From contig NZ_LRRR01000001.1 in NCBI RefSeq assembly GCF_001691415.1, positions 310,001-374,000 of the forward strand: a stretch of DNA of 64,000 bases. The letters run 5' to 3'. Shown in pieces: positions 1 to 8,340 of this stretch. The DNA comes from Pararhodobacter sp. CCB-MM2 (GTDB lineage Bacteria > Pseudomonadota > Alphaproteobacteria > Rhodobacterales > Rhodobacteraceae). The notes below the pieces were generated by a model. That model made no database searches. It saw only the letters and a list, made by a program, of their open reading frames with translations, and was not told the DNA's origin. The position numbers were made by a program, and so were the translations under genes. Numbering within the stretch: the first letter of the stretch is position 1; every line of letters begins with the position of its first letter.

Positions 1-9
1 GAGGGGCGG

Positions 10-903
10 ATGGAGTGGCGCGGCAAGAGGACCAGCAGCAATATCGAGGATCGCAGGCGCTCGGGCGGCGCGTTTCGCGGCGGTGGCATGCCAGGCATCC
101 GCATCGGCCGCGGTGGCGGCTCGCCTCTGGGGGTCATCGGGACAATCGTCGTGCTTCTGGTCGGCGCCTATTTCGGGATCGACCTGACCGGGCTTACCGG
201 CGGGGGCTCCAGCTATTCCAGTCAATATGACGCGCCGCAATCCTCGGGGCCCAATACCATCGATGACGATCAAGAGGCCTTCGTGGCCACGGTCCTTGGC
301 CAGACCGAGACCGTCTGGACCGATATCTTCGCCCAACAAGGCCAACGCTACACCCCGACGACGCTGGTGCTGTACAGCGCCGGCACCAGCTCGGCCTGCG
401 GCATGGCGCAATCGGCCTCCGGGCCGTTCTATTGCCCGCCCGATCGCCGCGTCTACCTCGACACCGACTTCTTCCACGTGATGCAGCAGCAGCTAGGCGC
501 CGGCGGGGAATTCGCGAATGCCTATGTGATCGCCCACGAGGTTGCGCATCATGTGCAGAACCTGACCGGAACGCTGGGACAGGTGAATGCGCAACGCGAG
601 CGGGTCTCCGAGCGCGAGTCGAACGCGCTCTCGGTCCGGATCGAGCTGCAGGCGGATTGCTATGCCGGCGTCTGGGCCAACCGCTCGAAGGATGAATTCT
701 CGCTGACCGATGCCGATATCCGCGAGGCCCTGAACACGGCCGCCCGCATCGGCGATGATGCGCTGCAGCGCTCGGCCGGCGGGCGCGTGGTGCCGGACAG
801 CTTCACGCATGGCACGTCGGAGCAGCGTCAGAACTGGTTCTTCACGGGATATCGTTCCGGTGACCCGGGACAATGTGATACCTTCTCCGCCAGGTCCCTA
901 TGA
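10..903 (+). CDS. ypfJ: Neutral zinc metallopeptidase, YpfJ family
   Basis: 297-residue membrane-anchored protein of the putative neutral zinc metallopeptidase family (PF04228). An Arg/Gly-rich N-terminus is followed by one hydrophobic segment at about residues 38-58, so most of the protein should lie outside the membrane. The zinc motif HEVAHH is at about residues 176-181, and a downstream ELQADC segment (about 212-217) supplies a plausible third ligand. Length and motif order fit the family. Physiological substrates of the family are not established. It starts at the window edge, but the Met with a purine-rich upstream GAGGGG makes it look complete. The next small gene begins 14 bases downstream. 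Confidence 0.9.
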   Translation: MEWRGKRTSSNIEDRRRSGGAFRGGGMPGIRIGRGGGSPLGVIGTIVVLLVGAYFGIDLTGLTGGGSSYSSQYDAPQSSGPNTIDDDQEAFVATVLGQTETVWTDIFAQQGQRYTPTTLVLYSAGTSSACGMAQSASGPFYCPPDRRVYLDTDFFHVMQQQLGAGGEFANAYVIAHEVAHHVQNLTGTLGQVNAQRERVSERESNALSVRIELQADCYAGVWANRSKDEFSLTDADIREALNTAARIGDDALQRSAGGRVVPDSFTHGTSEQRQNWFFTGYRSGDPGQCDTFSARSL

Positions 904-916
904 CAGGAGTCGGGCG

Positions 917-1096
917 ATGGGTGACGTCGTCAATCTCAGGCTGAAACGCAAACAGGCGGCGCGCGACGAGGCGCGCCGCAAGGGTGACGAGAATGCGGTG
1001 AAACACGGGCTGTCGAAGGCCGTACGATCGCTGGATCAGGCCCGGGCCGACAAGGCGGCGCGCGAGCTGGACGGGCATAAGCGCGAACCCGAATAG
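917..1096 (+). CDS. DUF4169 family small protein
   Basis: 59-residue, highly charged (Lys/Arg/Glu/Asp) protein beginning MGDVVNLRLKRKQ, the pattern of the DUF4169 family common in Rhodobacterales. It is predicted to be helical and soluble, with no signal peptide or membrane segment. An AGGAG sits 7 bases before the ATG, which decides the start over a longer upstream reading frame. It follows the zinc peptidase by 14 bases and is probably co-transcribed with it. Function unknown. Confidence 0.8.
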   Translation: MGDVVNLRLKRKQAARDEARRKGDENAVKHGLSKAVRSLDQARADKAARELDGHKREPE

Positions 1097-1117
1097 CGGT
1101 TGCGTCGGCGGTGAGCG

Positions 1118-1149
1118 CCGGGGCTCTGCCCCGGACCCCGGGATATTTT
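1118..1149 (+). terminator. GC hairpin plus ATATTTT, terminator-like
   Basis: CCGGGGC (1118-1124), loop TCT, GCCCCGG (1128-1134), then ACCCCGGGATATTTT running up to the stop codon of the convergent gene. The layout, a strong stem, a second GC block and ATATTTT, resembles a dispersed terminator-like element I recall from Rhodobacteraceae genomes. It separates the DUF4169 gene from the convergent nucleotidyltransferase. Confidence 0.55.
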
Positions 1150-1754
1150 CAGAATAAAGATGCGCGCGATTGGCGCCACGCAGCCCAGGCCTCGGGCGTG
1201 TCGAGGTCTGTGGTGGCGCATTGGCCGGGCAGGGCGACGAGGCGCGGCTTCTGGGACTTGAGGATAGACTTAGCTCCCTCGTCACCCGTGAGAGCTGCGA
1301 ATTGCTTCAAAAGGTTCGCCGGGAAGATCACAGGATGGCCGGGCGTTCCGTCTTCGGCGGTTGCTCTTACCGGTGTCGTGCCATCGAAAGTTGCCGCCAC
1401 GGTTCGGAAATTGTCACTGGTCAGCTCCGGCATGTCGGCGGGTGTGACGAGGAGCGCGCAGCCGTCTGCCCATTGAGCGGCAGCGCGGAGAGAGGCGCTC
1501 ATGCCATCCGCAGCATCGGGGATTGTCAGTAGTGACAGTGGCAGGTCGTTGAGGGCCTCGGCGCGCGCGGGCCGATCCGGGGGCAGGGTGACCGCCACCG
1601 GACCGAGATCCGCTTGCAGAAGCGCGCGGGCTTGCCGTCGGATCATCGGCTCACCATCGACCCACTCGAGCATCTTGTCCCCGCCGCGCATCCGGCGGGA
1701 GCCACCGGCGGCGAGGAGGACCAGCTTCAGCGCGTGCGACACGATCCCGTCCAT
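1149..1754 (-). CDS. MobA/MocA-like nucleotidyltransferase
   Basis: 201-residue NTP transferase of the MobA-like fold (NTP_transf_3). The N-terminal nucleotide-binding loop reads LAAGGSRRMRGGDKML (about residues 14-29), the expected LAAGxSxRMGxxK pattern. A later PADMPEL segment gives the metal-binding Asp of the family. Relatives attach CMP or GMP to molybdopterin (MocA/MobA) or act on other small phosphorylated substrates. No molybdenum-cofactor or xanthine dehydrogenase gene lies nearby, so the substrate cannot be assigned. Its start overlaps the end of the upstream exported-protein gene by 28 bases, suggesting coupled translation. Confidence 0.8.
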   Translation of the reverse strand: MDGIVSHALKLVLLAAGGSRRMRGGDKMLEWVDGEPMIRRQARALLQADLGPVAVTLPPDRPARAEALNDLPLSLLTIPDAADGMSASLRAAAQWADGCALLVTPADMPELTSDNFRTVAATFDGTTPVRATAEDGTPGHPVIFPANLLKQFAALTGDEGAKSILKSQKPRLVALPGQCATTDLDTPEAWAAWRQSRASLF

Positions 1755-2122
1755 TGCGAGGGCTGCGGCCGGTGGCCCAGCAAGATCAGGTTCGAAGAAT
1801 GCACGGCGACGCCCTCGGCCCCGATCGAGGTCAGCGTCCCACCCGGCATGTCGTAGATCATCAGCACGCCATCAGTGTTGAACTGGACCTGCATCGGCGG
1901 GCGGGATTCGTCGCCCTGATAATGCGCGGTCTCACCGTCCTCGGCCACCACCAGCGTGAAGGAGAGGATCGGGTCTTCCTGCGTGACACATTGCCCCTCT
2001 AAGGGATTGCATTCGGTGGTGAAATTGCACTGCAGGATGCGCGGGACCTCATCCGCCTGACTGGCACAGGAGGCCAGCGCGGCGAAGGCAGCGGTGATGA
2101 TGGTAAGTTTCTTCGATATCAT
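1727..2122 (-). CDS. Exported hypothetical protein
   Basis: 131 residues with an N-terminal signal-like stretch (MISKKLTIITAAFAALASC) ending in a Cys that could be lipidated or lie near a signal peptidase I site (ASCASQA). The mature part holds several Cys residues (CNFTTEC, GQC, SC near the end), consistent with disulfides outside the cytoplasm. I do not recognise a family. It overlaps the downstream nucleotidyltransferase by 28 bases and probably shares its transcript. Confidence 0.65.
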   Translation of the reverse strand: MISKKLTIITAAFAALASCASQADEVPRILQCNFTTECNPLEGQCVTQEDPILSFTLVVAEDGETAHYQGDESRPPMQVQFNTDGVLMIYDMPGGTLTSIGAEGVAVHSSNLILLGHRPQPSQWTGSCRTR

Positions 2123-2265
2123 CTTGAAGACGCTATTGAAAATCGCGATTGGATTGACTTCGCCGCAACGGGATTACAGGGAGTTACGCCGCAATCCTGA
2201 GGCCGAAGATCAGCTTGCGCGAATTTCCCTTTCTTTCTCAGAGTGTTGCTCTCCGTTCCCGAGAT

Positions 2266-2302
2266 CGAAAACGGCCCGAACGCAGTTTAGCATCCGGGCC
2301 GT
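2266..2302 (-). terminator. Intrinsic terminator of the GlxA-type regulator
   Basis: On the minus strand ACGGCCCG and CGGGCCGT form an 8-bp stem (plus-strand arms 2271-2278 and 2295-2302) followed by TTTT. It lies just beyond the stop codon at 2330. Confidence 0.75.
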
Positions 2303-2329
2303 CTGAACGCTTCTGACAAGCGCGTGCGC

Positions 2330-3442
2330 TCAGTCCAGATCGTCGAAGGGGCCGTCATCCTCGAGACCCGGCTCGGCACCGGCCTCGTCTTCCAGACCAT
2401 GCGCGCCACGCTCGCGATAGGGCGTCGTGCCATATTGCGCGCGGTAGCATTTCGAGAAATGCGAGGGCGACGCGAAACCACAGGCCAGCGCCACGTTGAT
2501 CACCGACAGCTCGGTCTGCATCAGCAGGTTTCGGGCGCGCGCCAGACGCAGCTCCATGTAATACCGCTTCGGCGAGCGGTTGAGATAACGGCGGAACAAG
2601 CGCTCGAGCTGGCGCGTCGACATGCCGACTTCCTCGGCCAGATCGGCGGGCGAGACGGGCTCCTCGATCGACTGCTCCATCCGCTCGATCACCTTCGACA
2701 GGCGCGGATGCCGCACGCCGATACGGGTGGGGATCGACAGCCGCTGGATATCGCGGTCGGTACGGATGGTGGTGTAGATCAGCTGGTCCGCCACCGCATT
2801 CGCCAGATCCTTGCCGTGGTCGTCGGCGATCATCGTCAGCACGAGGTCGATGGACGCCGTTCCGCCAGCAGCGGTCAGACGGTTGCCGTCGATCACGAAG
2901 ACGGATTTGGTCAGATCGGTGTCGGTATGCTCCTCAAGGAAGCCGTCGCGGTTCTCCCAATGGATGGTCGCGCGGCGGTTCTCCAGAAGACCGGCCTCTG
3001 CCAGGGTATGCGCACCGGTGCACAGACCGCCAATGACCGAGCCCTTGCGCGCGACCTTGCGCAGCCAATTGACCACCGGCTGGGTCGTATTGCCCCGAAC
3101 GTCGACGCCTCCGCAGACCATGACGATGTCGTCGCGGCCCACATCGGCTAAGGAGCCGTCGACCATCACGCGTGCGCCGTTGGAACAGGTCACCTCGCGC
3201 CCCGATTCGCTGAACAGCGACCAGCGGTACAGCTGCTGGCCGCTCATGCGGTTGGCAATGCGCAGGGGTTCGATCGCGGCGGCGAAGGACAGGAATGTGA
3301 ACTGGTTGAGCAACAGGAAGACGAAATGCCTCTGACGCACCGGCACAGGTTGGCTACGGGCGGAGGCGGGTGCCGTTACGGAAGCTGGCGATCTGGCTGT
3401 GGTTTTGGCCGTGCTGGATCGCGGGGCGGTCTTGTCGCTCAT
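2330..3442 (-). CDS. GlxA-family AraC-type transcriptional regulator
   Basis: 370 residues. After a low-complexity Ser/Ala/Thr N-terminus, residues about 40-210 form a DJ-1/PfpI-like (class I glutamine amidotransferase-like) domain beginning HFVFLLLNQFTFLSFAAAIE, with GLCTGAHTLAEAG around the nucleophile-elbow position. The C-terminal third is an AraC DNA-binding domain with two helix-turn-helix units (DLAEEVGMSTRQLERLFRR and later VALACGFASPSHFSKCYR). The family includes GbdR/CdhR regulators of glycine betaine and carnitine catabolism, and a choline-sulfatase gene lies elsewhere in the window, but the target is inferred only. The start at 3442 is preceded by GGA; the reading frame stays open far upstream but only as antisense to nothing conserved. 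It is divergent from aroG. Confidence 0.85.
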   Translation of the reverse strand: MSDKTAPRSSTAKTTARSPASVTAPASARSQPVPVRQRHFVFLLLNQFTFLSFAAAIEPLRIANRMSGQQLYRWSLFSESGREVTCSNGARVMVDGSLADVGRDDIVMVCGGVDVRGNTTQPVVNWLRKVARKGSVIGGLCTGAHTLAEAGLLENRRATIHWENRDGFLEEHTDTDLTKSVFVIDGNRLTAAGGTASIDLVLTMIADDHGKDLANAVADQLIYTTIRTDRDIQRLSIPTRIGVRHPRLSKVIERMEQSIEEPVSPADLAEEVGMSTRQLERLFRRYLNRSPKRYYMELRLARARNLLMQTELSVINVALACGFASPSHFSKCYRAQYGTTPYRERGAHGLEDEAGAEPGLEDDGPFDDLD

Positions 3443-3585
3443 CTTGTTATTCCAGGGAGGGGTGGTGATTGGCCGCATTCGATTCCCGACACGCGGTTGT
3501 CGCAATCCCATCATGAAAAATCTCCCGCCGCAAGAAGCGAGAAATCGAGCCGGCGACGTTAAGCGGGTTTGCAAGCGCTCGTCGT

Positions 3586-3601
3586 GCGGTGTAAGCACCG
3601 C
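3586..3601 (+). other. Hairpin in the aroG 5' region
   Basis: GCGGTG, loop TAAG, CACCGC form a perfect 6-bp stem about 57 bases upstream of the aroG start. No poly-T follows and no leader peptide rich in aromatic codons is visible, so attenuation is not supported. It could shape the leader or be chance. Confidence 0.35.
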
Positions 3602-3658
3602 TGATACCGCTGACAGCCTTTGTAGGACAGGGCTCGGCGGTGAGCGACGGAGGACGAC

Positions 3659-5029
3659 ATGACCCAAGCCTGGACAAAATCGGACTGGCGCGCCAAGCCG
3701 CGGATCCAGATGCCCGATTATCCGGATCAGGCCGCGCTGAACGCAGCCGAGGCGCAACTGGCCAAGTATCCGCCGCTGGTCTTTGCCGGAGAGGCGCGCG
3801 CTTTGAAGCGCCAGCTCGGTGAGGCCGCGCAAGGGCGGGCCTTCCTTCTGCAGGGCGGCGACTGCGCCGAGAGCTTTGCCGAATTCAACGCCGACATCAT
3901 CCGCGACACCTTCAAGGTGCTGTTGCAGATGGCCATCGTGCTGACCTTCGGCGCCAAGGTGCCCGTGGTGAAGGTGGGTCGCATGGCCGGTCAGTTCGCC
4001 AAGCCGCGCTCGGCCGGGACTGAGACCATCGGCGGCGTCGAACTGCCCAGCTACCGTGGCGACATCATCAACGGCTTCGATTTCACCGCCGATGCCCGCG
4101 TGCCCGATCCCCAGCGCATGCTGCAGGCCTATACCCAGGCCGCGGCCTCGCTGAACCTGCTGCGCGCCTTCTCGAAGGGTGGTTTCGCGGATATCCACCG
4201 TGTCCACTCCTGGACCCTTGGCTTCACCAAATCGGAAGATGCCGAGCGTTATAAGGCCCTTAGCGACCGTATTTCGGATGCTCTGGACTTCATGACGGCG
4301 GCTGGGTTCACCTCGGACACGATGGGCGCGATGTCGACCGTCGACTTCTACACCTCGCATGAGGCGCTGCTGCTGGAATACGAAGAGGCGCTCTGCCGCG
4401 TCGATTCCACGACGGGCCTGCCGGTCGCGGGCTCGGGCCACATGATCTGGATCGGTGACCGCACCCGTCAGCCCGACGGCGCCCATGTCGAATTCTGCCG
4501 CGGTGTGCAGAACCCGATCGGACTGAAATGCGGCCCGTCGATGACGGCCGAGGATCTGAAAGTCCTGTTGGCCAAGCTGAACCCGGAGAACGAGTTCGGC
4601 CGTCTGACCCTGATCGCGCGCTTCGGTGCCGGCAAGGCTGCCGAGCATCTGCCGCGCCTGATCAAGACGGTGAAGGAAGAGGGCGCGAACGTGCTCTGGA
4701 CCTGCGACCCGATGCACGGCAACACGATCAAATCGGCCTCGGGCTTCAAGACCCGTCCGTTCGAGCGTGTGCTGCAGGAGGTGCGTGACTTCTTCGCTGT
4801 GCACAAGGCCGAGGGCACGATCCCCGGCGGCGTGCATTTCGAGATGACCGGCAAGGACGTCACCGAATGCACCGGCGGTCTGCGCGCCGTGTCGGACGAG
4901 GATCTGTCGAGCCGCTATCACACCGCTTGCGATCCGCGCCTCAATGCATCGCAATCGCTGGAGCTGGCGTTCCTGGTGGCGGAGGAGCTGTCGCAGCGCC
5001 GCCGCGAACTGGCACGCAAGGCGGTCTAA
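3659..5029 (+). CDS. aroG: 3-deoxy-7-phosphoheptulonate synthase, class II
   Basis: 456-residue class II (plant/mycobacterial type) DAHP synthase, the first enzyme of the shikimate pathway, condensing phosphoenolpyruvate and erythrose 4-phosphate. Class II hallmarks are seen throughout: [15 protein letters not shown] near residue 62 containing the metal-binding Cys, [14 protein letters not shown] near 105, IWIGDRTRQ near 262, CDPMHGNT near 350 and [15 protein letters not shown] near 392. Length is normal for the class. An ACGGAGGACGAC ribosome-binding region precedes the ATG. It stands alone, bounded downstream by a strong terminator and upstream by the divergent regulator. Confidence 0.97.
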   Translation: MTQAWTKSDWRAKPRIQMPDYPDQAALNAAEAQLAKYPPLVFAGEARALKRQLGEAAQGRAFLLQGGDCAESFAEFNADIIRDTFKVLLQMAIVLTFGAKVPVVKVGRMAGQFAKPRSAGTETIGGVELPSYRGDIINGFDFTADARVPDPQRMLQAYTQAAASLNLLRAFSKGGFADIHRVHSWTLGFTKSEDAERYKALSDRISDALDFMTAAGFTSDTMGAMSTVDFYTSHEALLLEYEEALCRVDSTTGLPVAGSGHMIWIGDRTRQPDGAHVEFCRGVQNPIGLKCGPSMTAEDLKVLLAKLNPENEFGRLTLIARFGAGKAAEHLPRLIKTVKEEGANVLWTCDPMHGNTIKSASGFKTRPFERVLQEVRDFFAVHKAEGTIPGGVHFEMTGKDVTECTGGLRAVSDEDLSSRYHTACDPRLNASQSLELAFLVAEELSQRRRELARKAV

Positions 5030-5079
5030 GACTTCATGCGGGGCCTGAAGAAGGTCCCGCAACGTCTTGCTTGATAAGT

Positions 5080-5116
5080 AAAAGGGCGGGGACCGATGGT
5101 CCGCCGCCCTTTTGCT
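5080..5116 (+). terminator. Strong bidirectional intrinsic terminator
   Basis: AAAAGGGCGG, inner stem GGACC/GGTCC, then CCGCCCTTTT (ending at 5113) form a long hairpin flanked by A and T runs. It closes aroG and can serve the convergent PAS gene. Confidence 0.88.
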
Positions 5117-5132
5117 TGCCCGTCCGGCTTGA

Positions 5133-5873
5133 TCAGAGCTTGCCGCCCTCGATCACGCGCAGCTGCGGACGACCTTTGACGGCCGGGCGCGAGGCCGGGG
5201 CGCGGGTCGGCTCGGCCGATTGCTTGACCGGGCGCGGGGTGGTGACCTCGGGGCGCATCGGCGCGGAGGGGCGCAGCGCCTTCTCGGCGGTGTCGACGGC
5301 CTCGTGGCCGCTGCGGGCGCGCATCGGGGCGCTCAGATTGAAGCGGCGGGGGGCGCGACCGGCCGGGCCGCGGGTCTCCAGCACACCGAGGATCCGGGTG
5401 ATGCGGCCCTCATGGTCGGTCAGCGGCATCAGCGCCAGAACACCGTCGATCACCGGCTGGCCCAGCCCGGCGGGCGAGCGCAGCGGCAGCGTGACACGGG
5501 CGCCTTGGGCCAGTTGCTGCAGGGCGTTGGTCAGCTCGACACGGGCCTCGGCGTGGAAGAACACGCTCAGCGGCATGCCGCGCGGCTCCATCCCCAGCAG
5601 TTCCCCCAGTTGCTGACCGCACAGACGCAGGCGGGCTACGGTGGGCGCGACCAGCTCGGCCACGAACATCACGTCGAGGCAATGGGCCAGCGGCTTGGGA
5701 TCGACCTCGGCCCGCGAGGGGCAAACACGGCCGGCGCGCAGGGTTTCCCAATGGGCCTGAACGGCGCGCACGGCGGGAAAATCGGGCTCGGCATTACGCG
5801 GGCTGCCGGGCAGGCGGAAGATGTCCGCGCTCGAGAGGGGGGTCGAGTTGCTTTCCGAAAGAAGGTCGGACAT
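5133..5873 (-). CDS. PAS_5 domain protein
   Basis: 246 residues. The central part (about 30-175) matches the PAS_5 type of domain typical of Rhodobacterales: a conserved HWETLRAGRVCPSRAEVDP entry segment, then LRLCGQQLGELLGMEPRGMP and a closing MPLTDHEGRITRILGVLE strand. The C-terminal tail is Pro/Arg-rich and ends in VIEGG. It has no transmembrane segment and no output domain, so it may be a small sensory or scaffolding protein; the ligand is unknown. The start at 5873 is chosen because GGAG lies 8 bases upstream. It is divergent from yicC. Confidence 0.8.
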   Translation of the reverse strand: MSDLLSESNSTPLSSADIFRLPGSPRNAEPDFPAVRAVQAHWETLRAGRVCPSRAEVDPKPLAHCLDVMFVAELVAPTVARLRLCGQQLGELLGMEPRGMPLSVFFHAEARVELTNALQQLAQGARVTLPLRSPAGLGQPVIDGVLALMPLTDHEGRITRILGVLETRGPAGRAPRRFNLSAPMRARSGHEAVDTAEKALRPSAPMRPEVTTPRPVKQSAEPTRAPASRPAVKGRPQLRVIEGGKL

Positions 5874-6029
5874 GGACGGGCTCCGGTTTCTCAAAGGGTC
5901 ACGAGGCAGGTCGCAGCTCGGTGGGCGCGGCACTTGAGTCGTGGACTTCCTCTTTACCTTTGATTGAGTTTTCTTACTGATGCCTTAATCTAGCCGCATT
6001 CTGGCAGAAATGGGGCGAATTCTACCAAA

Positions 6030-6932
6030 ATGGTTAAGTCCATGACCGGCTATGCCGCCGCGACCGAAGAGTTAGTAACAGTTTCAGGCACTTATTCGTG
6101 CCAGTGGGATCTCCGCTCGGTCAACGGGCGCGGATTGGACCTCCGTTTCCGGCTGCCAGATTGGCTGGATGGGCTGGAAGCTGCCACACGAAGAACACTT
6201 TCTGACCGCCTGAATCGGGGAAATGTGACGCTGAGCCTGCGTCTGTCGCGGGCCGAGTCCCAAGGTGCCCAGCGCCTCAATCCCGACGGGCTGGCGGCCG
6301 CGGTCGAGATGGTGATGGCCGCCGAGCGCGCCGCCGAGGAGCGCGGGCTGGGGCTGGCGCCGATGACCGCCGCGGATCTGCTGGCGCTGAAGGGCGTGGT
6401 CGAGACCGCGCCCGAGAGCACCGACACTGCCGATCTGCTCGCGCGGTTGCTTGAGAGTGCGGCGGGGCTGCTTGAGGCCTTCGATGCCTCACGCGCGGCG
6501 GAAGGGGCAGCACTCGCCCGGATCATCGCCGGTCAGATCGACACCATTGCACGGCTGACCGGGCTAGCGCGGGAAGCGGCGGCGCTGCGGCGGCTCGATC
6601 AGGTGGAAACGCTGAAATCGGCGCTGGCCCGGCTGACCGACCTGTCATCGGGCGCGGACCCCTCGCGGTTGGAGCAAGAACTGGCGCTGATCGCGGTGAA
6701 GACCGATGTGACCGAGGAGCTCGACCGCCTCGAGGCGCATGTCGCCGCCGCACGTCGCCTGATGGACACCGAGGGCGCGGTCGGTCGCAAGCTGGATTTC
6801 CTGATGCAGGAGTTCAACCGCGAGGCCAATACCCTGTGTTCCAAGGCCCAGAGCGCCGAGTTGACCCGGATCGGGCTTGACCTCAAGACCGTCATCGACC
6901 AGATGCGCGAGCAGGTGCAAAATCTGGAGTAG
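6030..6932 (+). CDS. yicC: YicC/YloC family endoribonuclease
   Basis: 300 residues. The N-terminus (VKSMTGYA, then WDLRSVNGRGLDLRFRLP) and the C-terminus (EGAVGRKLDFLMQEFNREANT, then KTVIDQMREQVQNLE) are the two conserved ends of the YicC family (YicC_N and DUF1732). E. coli YicC is a small-RNA-linked endoribonuclease, which is established for that protein only. The middle is Ala/Leu-rich and helical. No clear Shine-Dalgarno is seen before the ATG, but the first residues match the family start. Six bases separate it from gmk. Confidence 0.93.
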   Translation: MVKSMTGYAAATEELVTVSGTYSCQWDLRSVNGRGLDLRFRLPDWLDGLEAATRRTLSDRLNRGNVTLSLRLSRAESQGAQRLNPDGLAAAVEMVMAAERAAEERGLGLAPMTAADLLALKGVVETAPESTDTADLLARLLESAAGLLEAFDASRAAEGAALARIIAGQIDTIARLTGLAREAAALRRLDQVETLKSALARLTDLSSGADPSRLEQELALIAVKTDVTEELDRLEAHVAAARRLMDTEGAVGRKLDFLMQEFNREANTLCSKAQSAELTRIGLDLKTVIDQMREQVQNLE

Positions 6933-6938
6933 TCAGCC

Positions 6939-7604
6939 ATGACACCCACCCTGTCGCGGCGCGGCCTTCTGATCATCCTGTCCTCGCCCTCGGGCGCCGG
7001 TAAGTCGACGCTGGCCCGCCGGCTGATGGCCTGGGACCCGACGCTGAAATTCTCGGTCAGCGCCACCACGCGCGCGCCGCGGCCCGGCGAGACCGAGGGC
7101 GTGGAGTATTTCTTCAAGTCGAAGGAAGATTTCGCCGCGCTCGTCGCCTCGGGCGGGATGCTGGAACATGCCGAGGTCTTCGGCAATTTCTACGGGACGC
7201 CCAAAGGCCCGGTCGAAGCTGCCAGCGCCGAGGGGCGCGACACGCTGTTCGACATCGATTGGCAGGGTGGGCAGCAGGTTCGCAATTCCTCGCTGGGCCG
7301 GGACGTGGTGTCGATCTTCATCCTGCCGCCCTCGATCGCCGATCTGGAAGCGCGTCTTCGCACGCGGGCGCAGGATTCCGATGAGGTGATCGCCGGTCGC
7401 ATGGCGAAAAGCCGCGACGAGATCAGCCATTGGGCCGAATACGACTACGTCATCGTCAACCGGGACCTCGATCAAGCCGAGGCCGAGCTGAAGACCATCC
7501 TGCAAACCGAGCGCATGCGGCGTGAGCGTCAGCCGGGCCTGACCGATTTCGTCCGCGCGCTGAACACCGAATTCGAGGCCCGCAATGGCGGGGTGTCATC
7601 ATGA
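6939..7604 (+). CDS. gmk: Guanylate kinase
   Basis: 221 residues. It phosphorylates GMP to GDP with ATP in the cytoplasm. The P-loop SPSGAGKST is at residues 16-24. The GMP-binding segment includes [19 protein letters not shown], and the DIDWQGG and IFILPPS segments are typical. The yicC-gmk order is common in alphaproteobacteria. Its stop overlaps the ATG of the next gene (ATGA at 7601-7604), so the carbonic-anhydrase-like gene is translationally coupled. Confidence 0.97.
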   Translation: MTPTLSRRGLLIILSSPSGAGKSTLARRLMAWDPTLKFSVSATTRAPRPGETEGVEYFFKSKEDFAALVASGGMLEHAEVFGNFYGTPKGPVEAASAEGRDTLFDIDWQGGQQVRNSSLGRDVVSIFILPPSIADLEARLRTRAQDSDEVIAGRMAKSRDEISHWAEYDYVIVNRDLDQAEAELKTILQTERMRRERQPGLTDFVRALNTEFEARNGGVSS

Positions 7605-8119
7605 TCTATGCTCTGGGCGATCTGGTCCCCGAAATCCACGCCGACACTTGGGTCGCGCCGGATGCCAATGTCATCGGGCGTGTGCGTCTGAAGGCCGGCG
7701 CGTCGATCTGGTTCACCGCCACCCTGCGCGGCGACAATGAATGGATCGAGGTGGGCGAGGGCTCGAACGTGCAGGAAGGCTGCACGCTGCACACGGACAT
7801 TCGCTACCCGCTGACCATCGGCCGTGATTGCACCATCGGCCACAATGTCATCCTGCACGGCTGCACCATCGGCAACGAGACCTTGGTCGGCATGGGGGCG
7901 ACGATCCTCAACGGTGCCAAGATCGGCAACAACTGCCTGATCGGCGCCGGTGCCCTGATCACCGAGGGGAAGGAGATCCCCGACGGCTCCCTCGTGATGG
8001 GCGCGCCGGGCAAGGTGGTGCGTCAGCTTGACGAGGCCGCCATCGAGCGCCTGCGCCGTTCCGCGCAGAGCTATCAAGGCAACATGCGCCGGTATCGCGA
8101 CGGCTTGCGGCCGCTCTGA
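7601..8119 (+). CDS. Gamma carbonic anhydrase family protein
   Basis: 172-residue left-handed beta-helix (hexapeptide-repeat) protein. Repeats run from about residue 15 to 140, with the metal-type histidines present in TLHTD and GHNVILHGC. The family trimerises with zinc or iron between subunits; members range from true carbonic anhydrases (Cam-like) to proteins without proven activity (YrdA, PaaY-like). Which applies here cannot be told. It overlaps gmk by four bases and is convergent with the RHH gene three bases beyond its stop. Confidence 0.9.
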   Translation: MIYALGDLVPEIHADTWVAPDANVIGRVRLKAGASIWFTATLRGDNEWIEVGEGSNVQEGCTLHTDIRYPLTIGRDCTIGHNVILHGCTIGNETLVGMGATILNGAKIGNNCLIGAGALITEGKEIPDGSLVMGAPGKVVRQLDEAAIERLRRSAQSYQGNMRRYRDGLRPL

Positions 8120-8121
8120 GG

Positions 8122-8340
8122 TCAGGCAAGACGCGACTGGAGGTCCCGGAGGATCTCCAGCCGGATCGCCGTCGCCAGCCCCGTGTCGCCGCGGCTCGCG
8201 TCAATCGCCGCCGCGCATTCGTTGACGCCTTGCCCCCGAGCCGCCGCCATGGCGCGGAAGGCCGCCCAGAATTCGGCCTCCAGCGAGACCGAGGTCCGGT
8301 GCCCCTTGAGCGTCAGTGAATGCTTCTCTGGCCGGCTCAT
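8122..8340 (-). CDS. Ribbon-helix-helix domain protein (RHH_4)
   Basis: 72-residue protein beginning MSRPEKHSLTLKGHRTSVSL, the pattern of the RHH_4 family (PF13467) found in alphaproteobacteria and thought to bind DNA through a ribbon-helix-helix fold. Its ATG overlaps the TGA of the upstream dioxygenase gene (8337-8340), which fixes the start against a longer frame. Whether it regulates that gene is unknown. Confidence 0.8.
   Translation of the reverse strand: MSRPEKHSLTLKGHRTSVSLEAEFWAAFRAMAAARGQGVNECAAAIDASRGDTGLATAIRLEILRDLQSRLA

Noticed and set aside
3586-3658. Attenuator or riboswitch before aroG
   Set aside because: A small hairpin exists but no leader peptide, antiterminator or T-run could be found.
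3443-5062. Long minus-strand extension of the GlxA-type frame to 910 codons
   Set aside because: The extra part is antisense to aroG, has no family character and is rich in Arg/His/Gln as expected of a shadow frame; the regulator begins at 3442 with GGA upstream.
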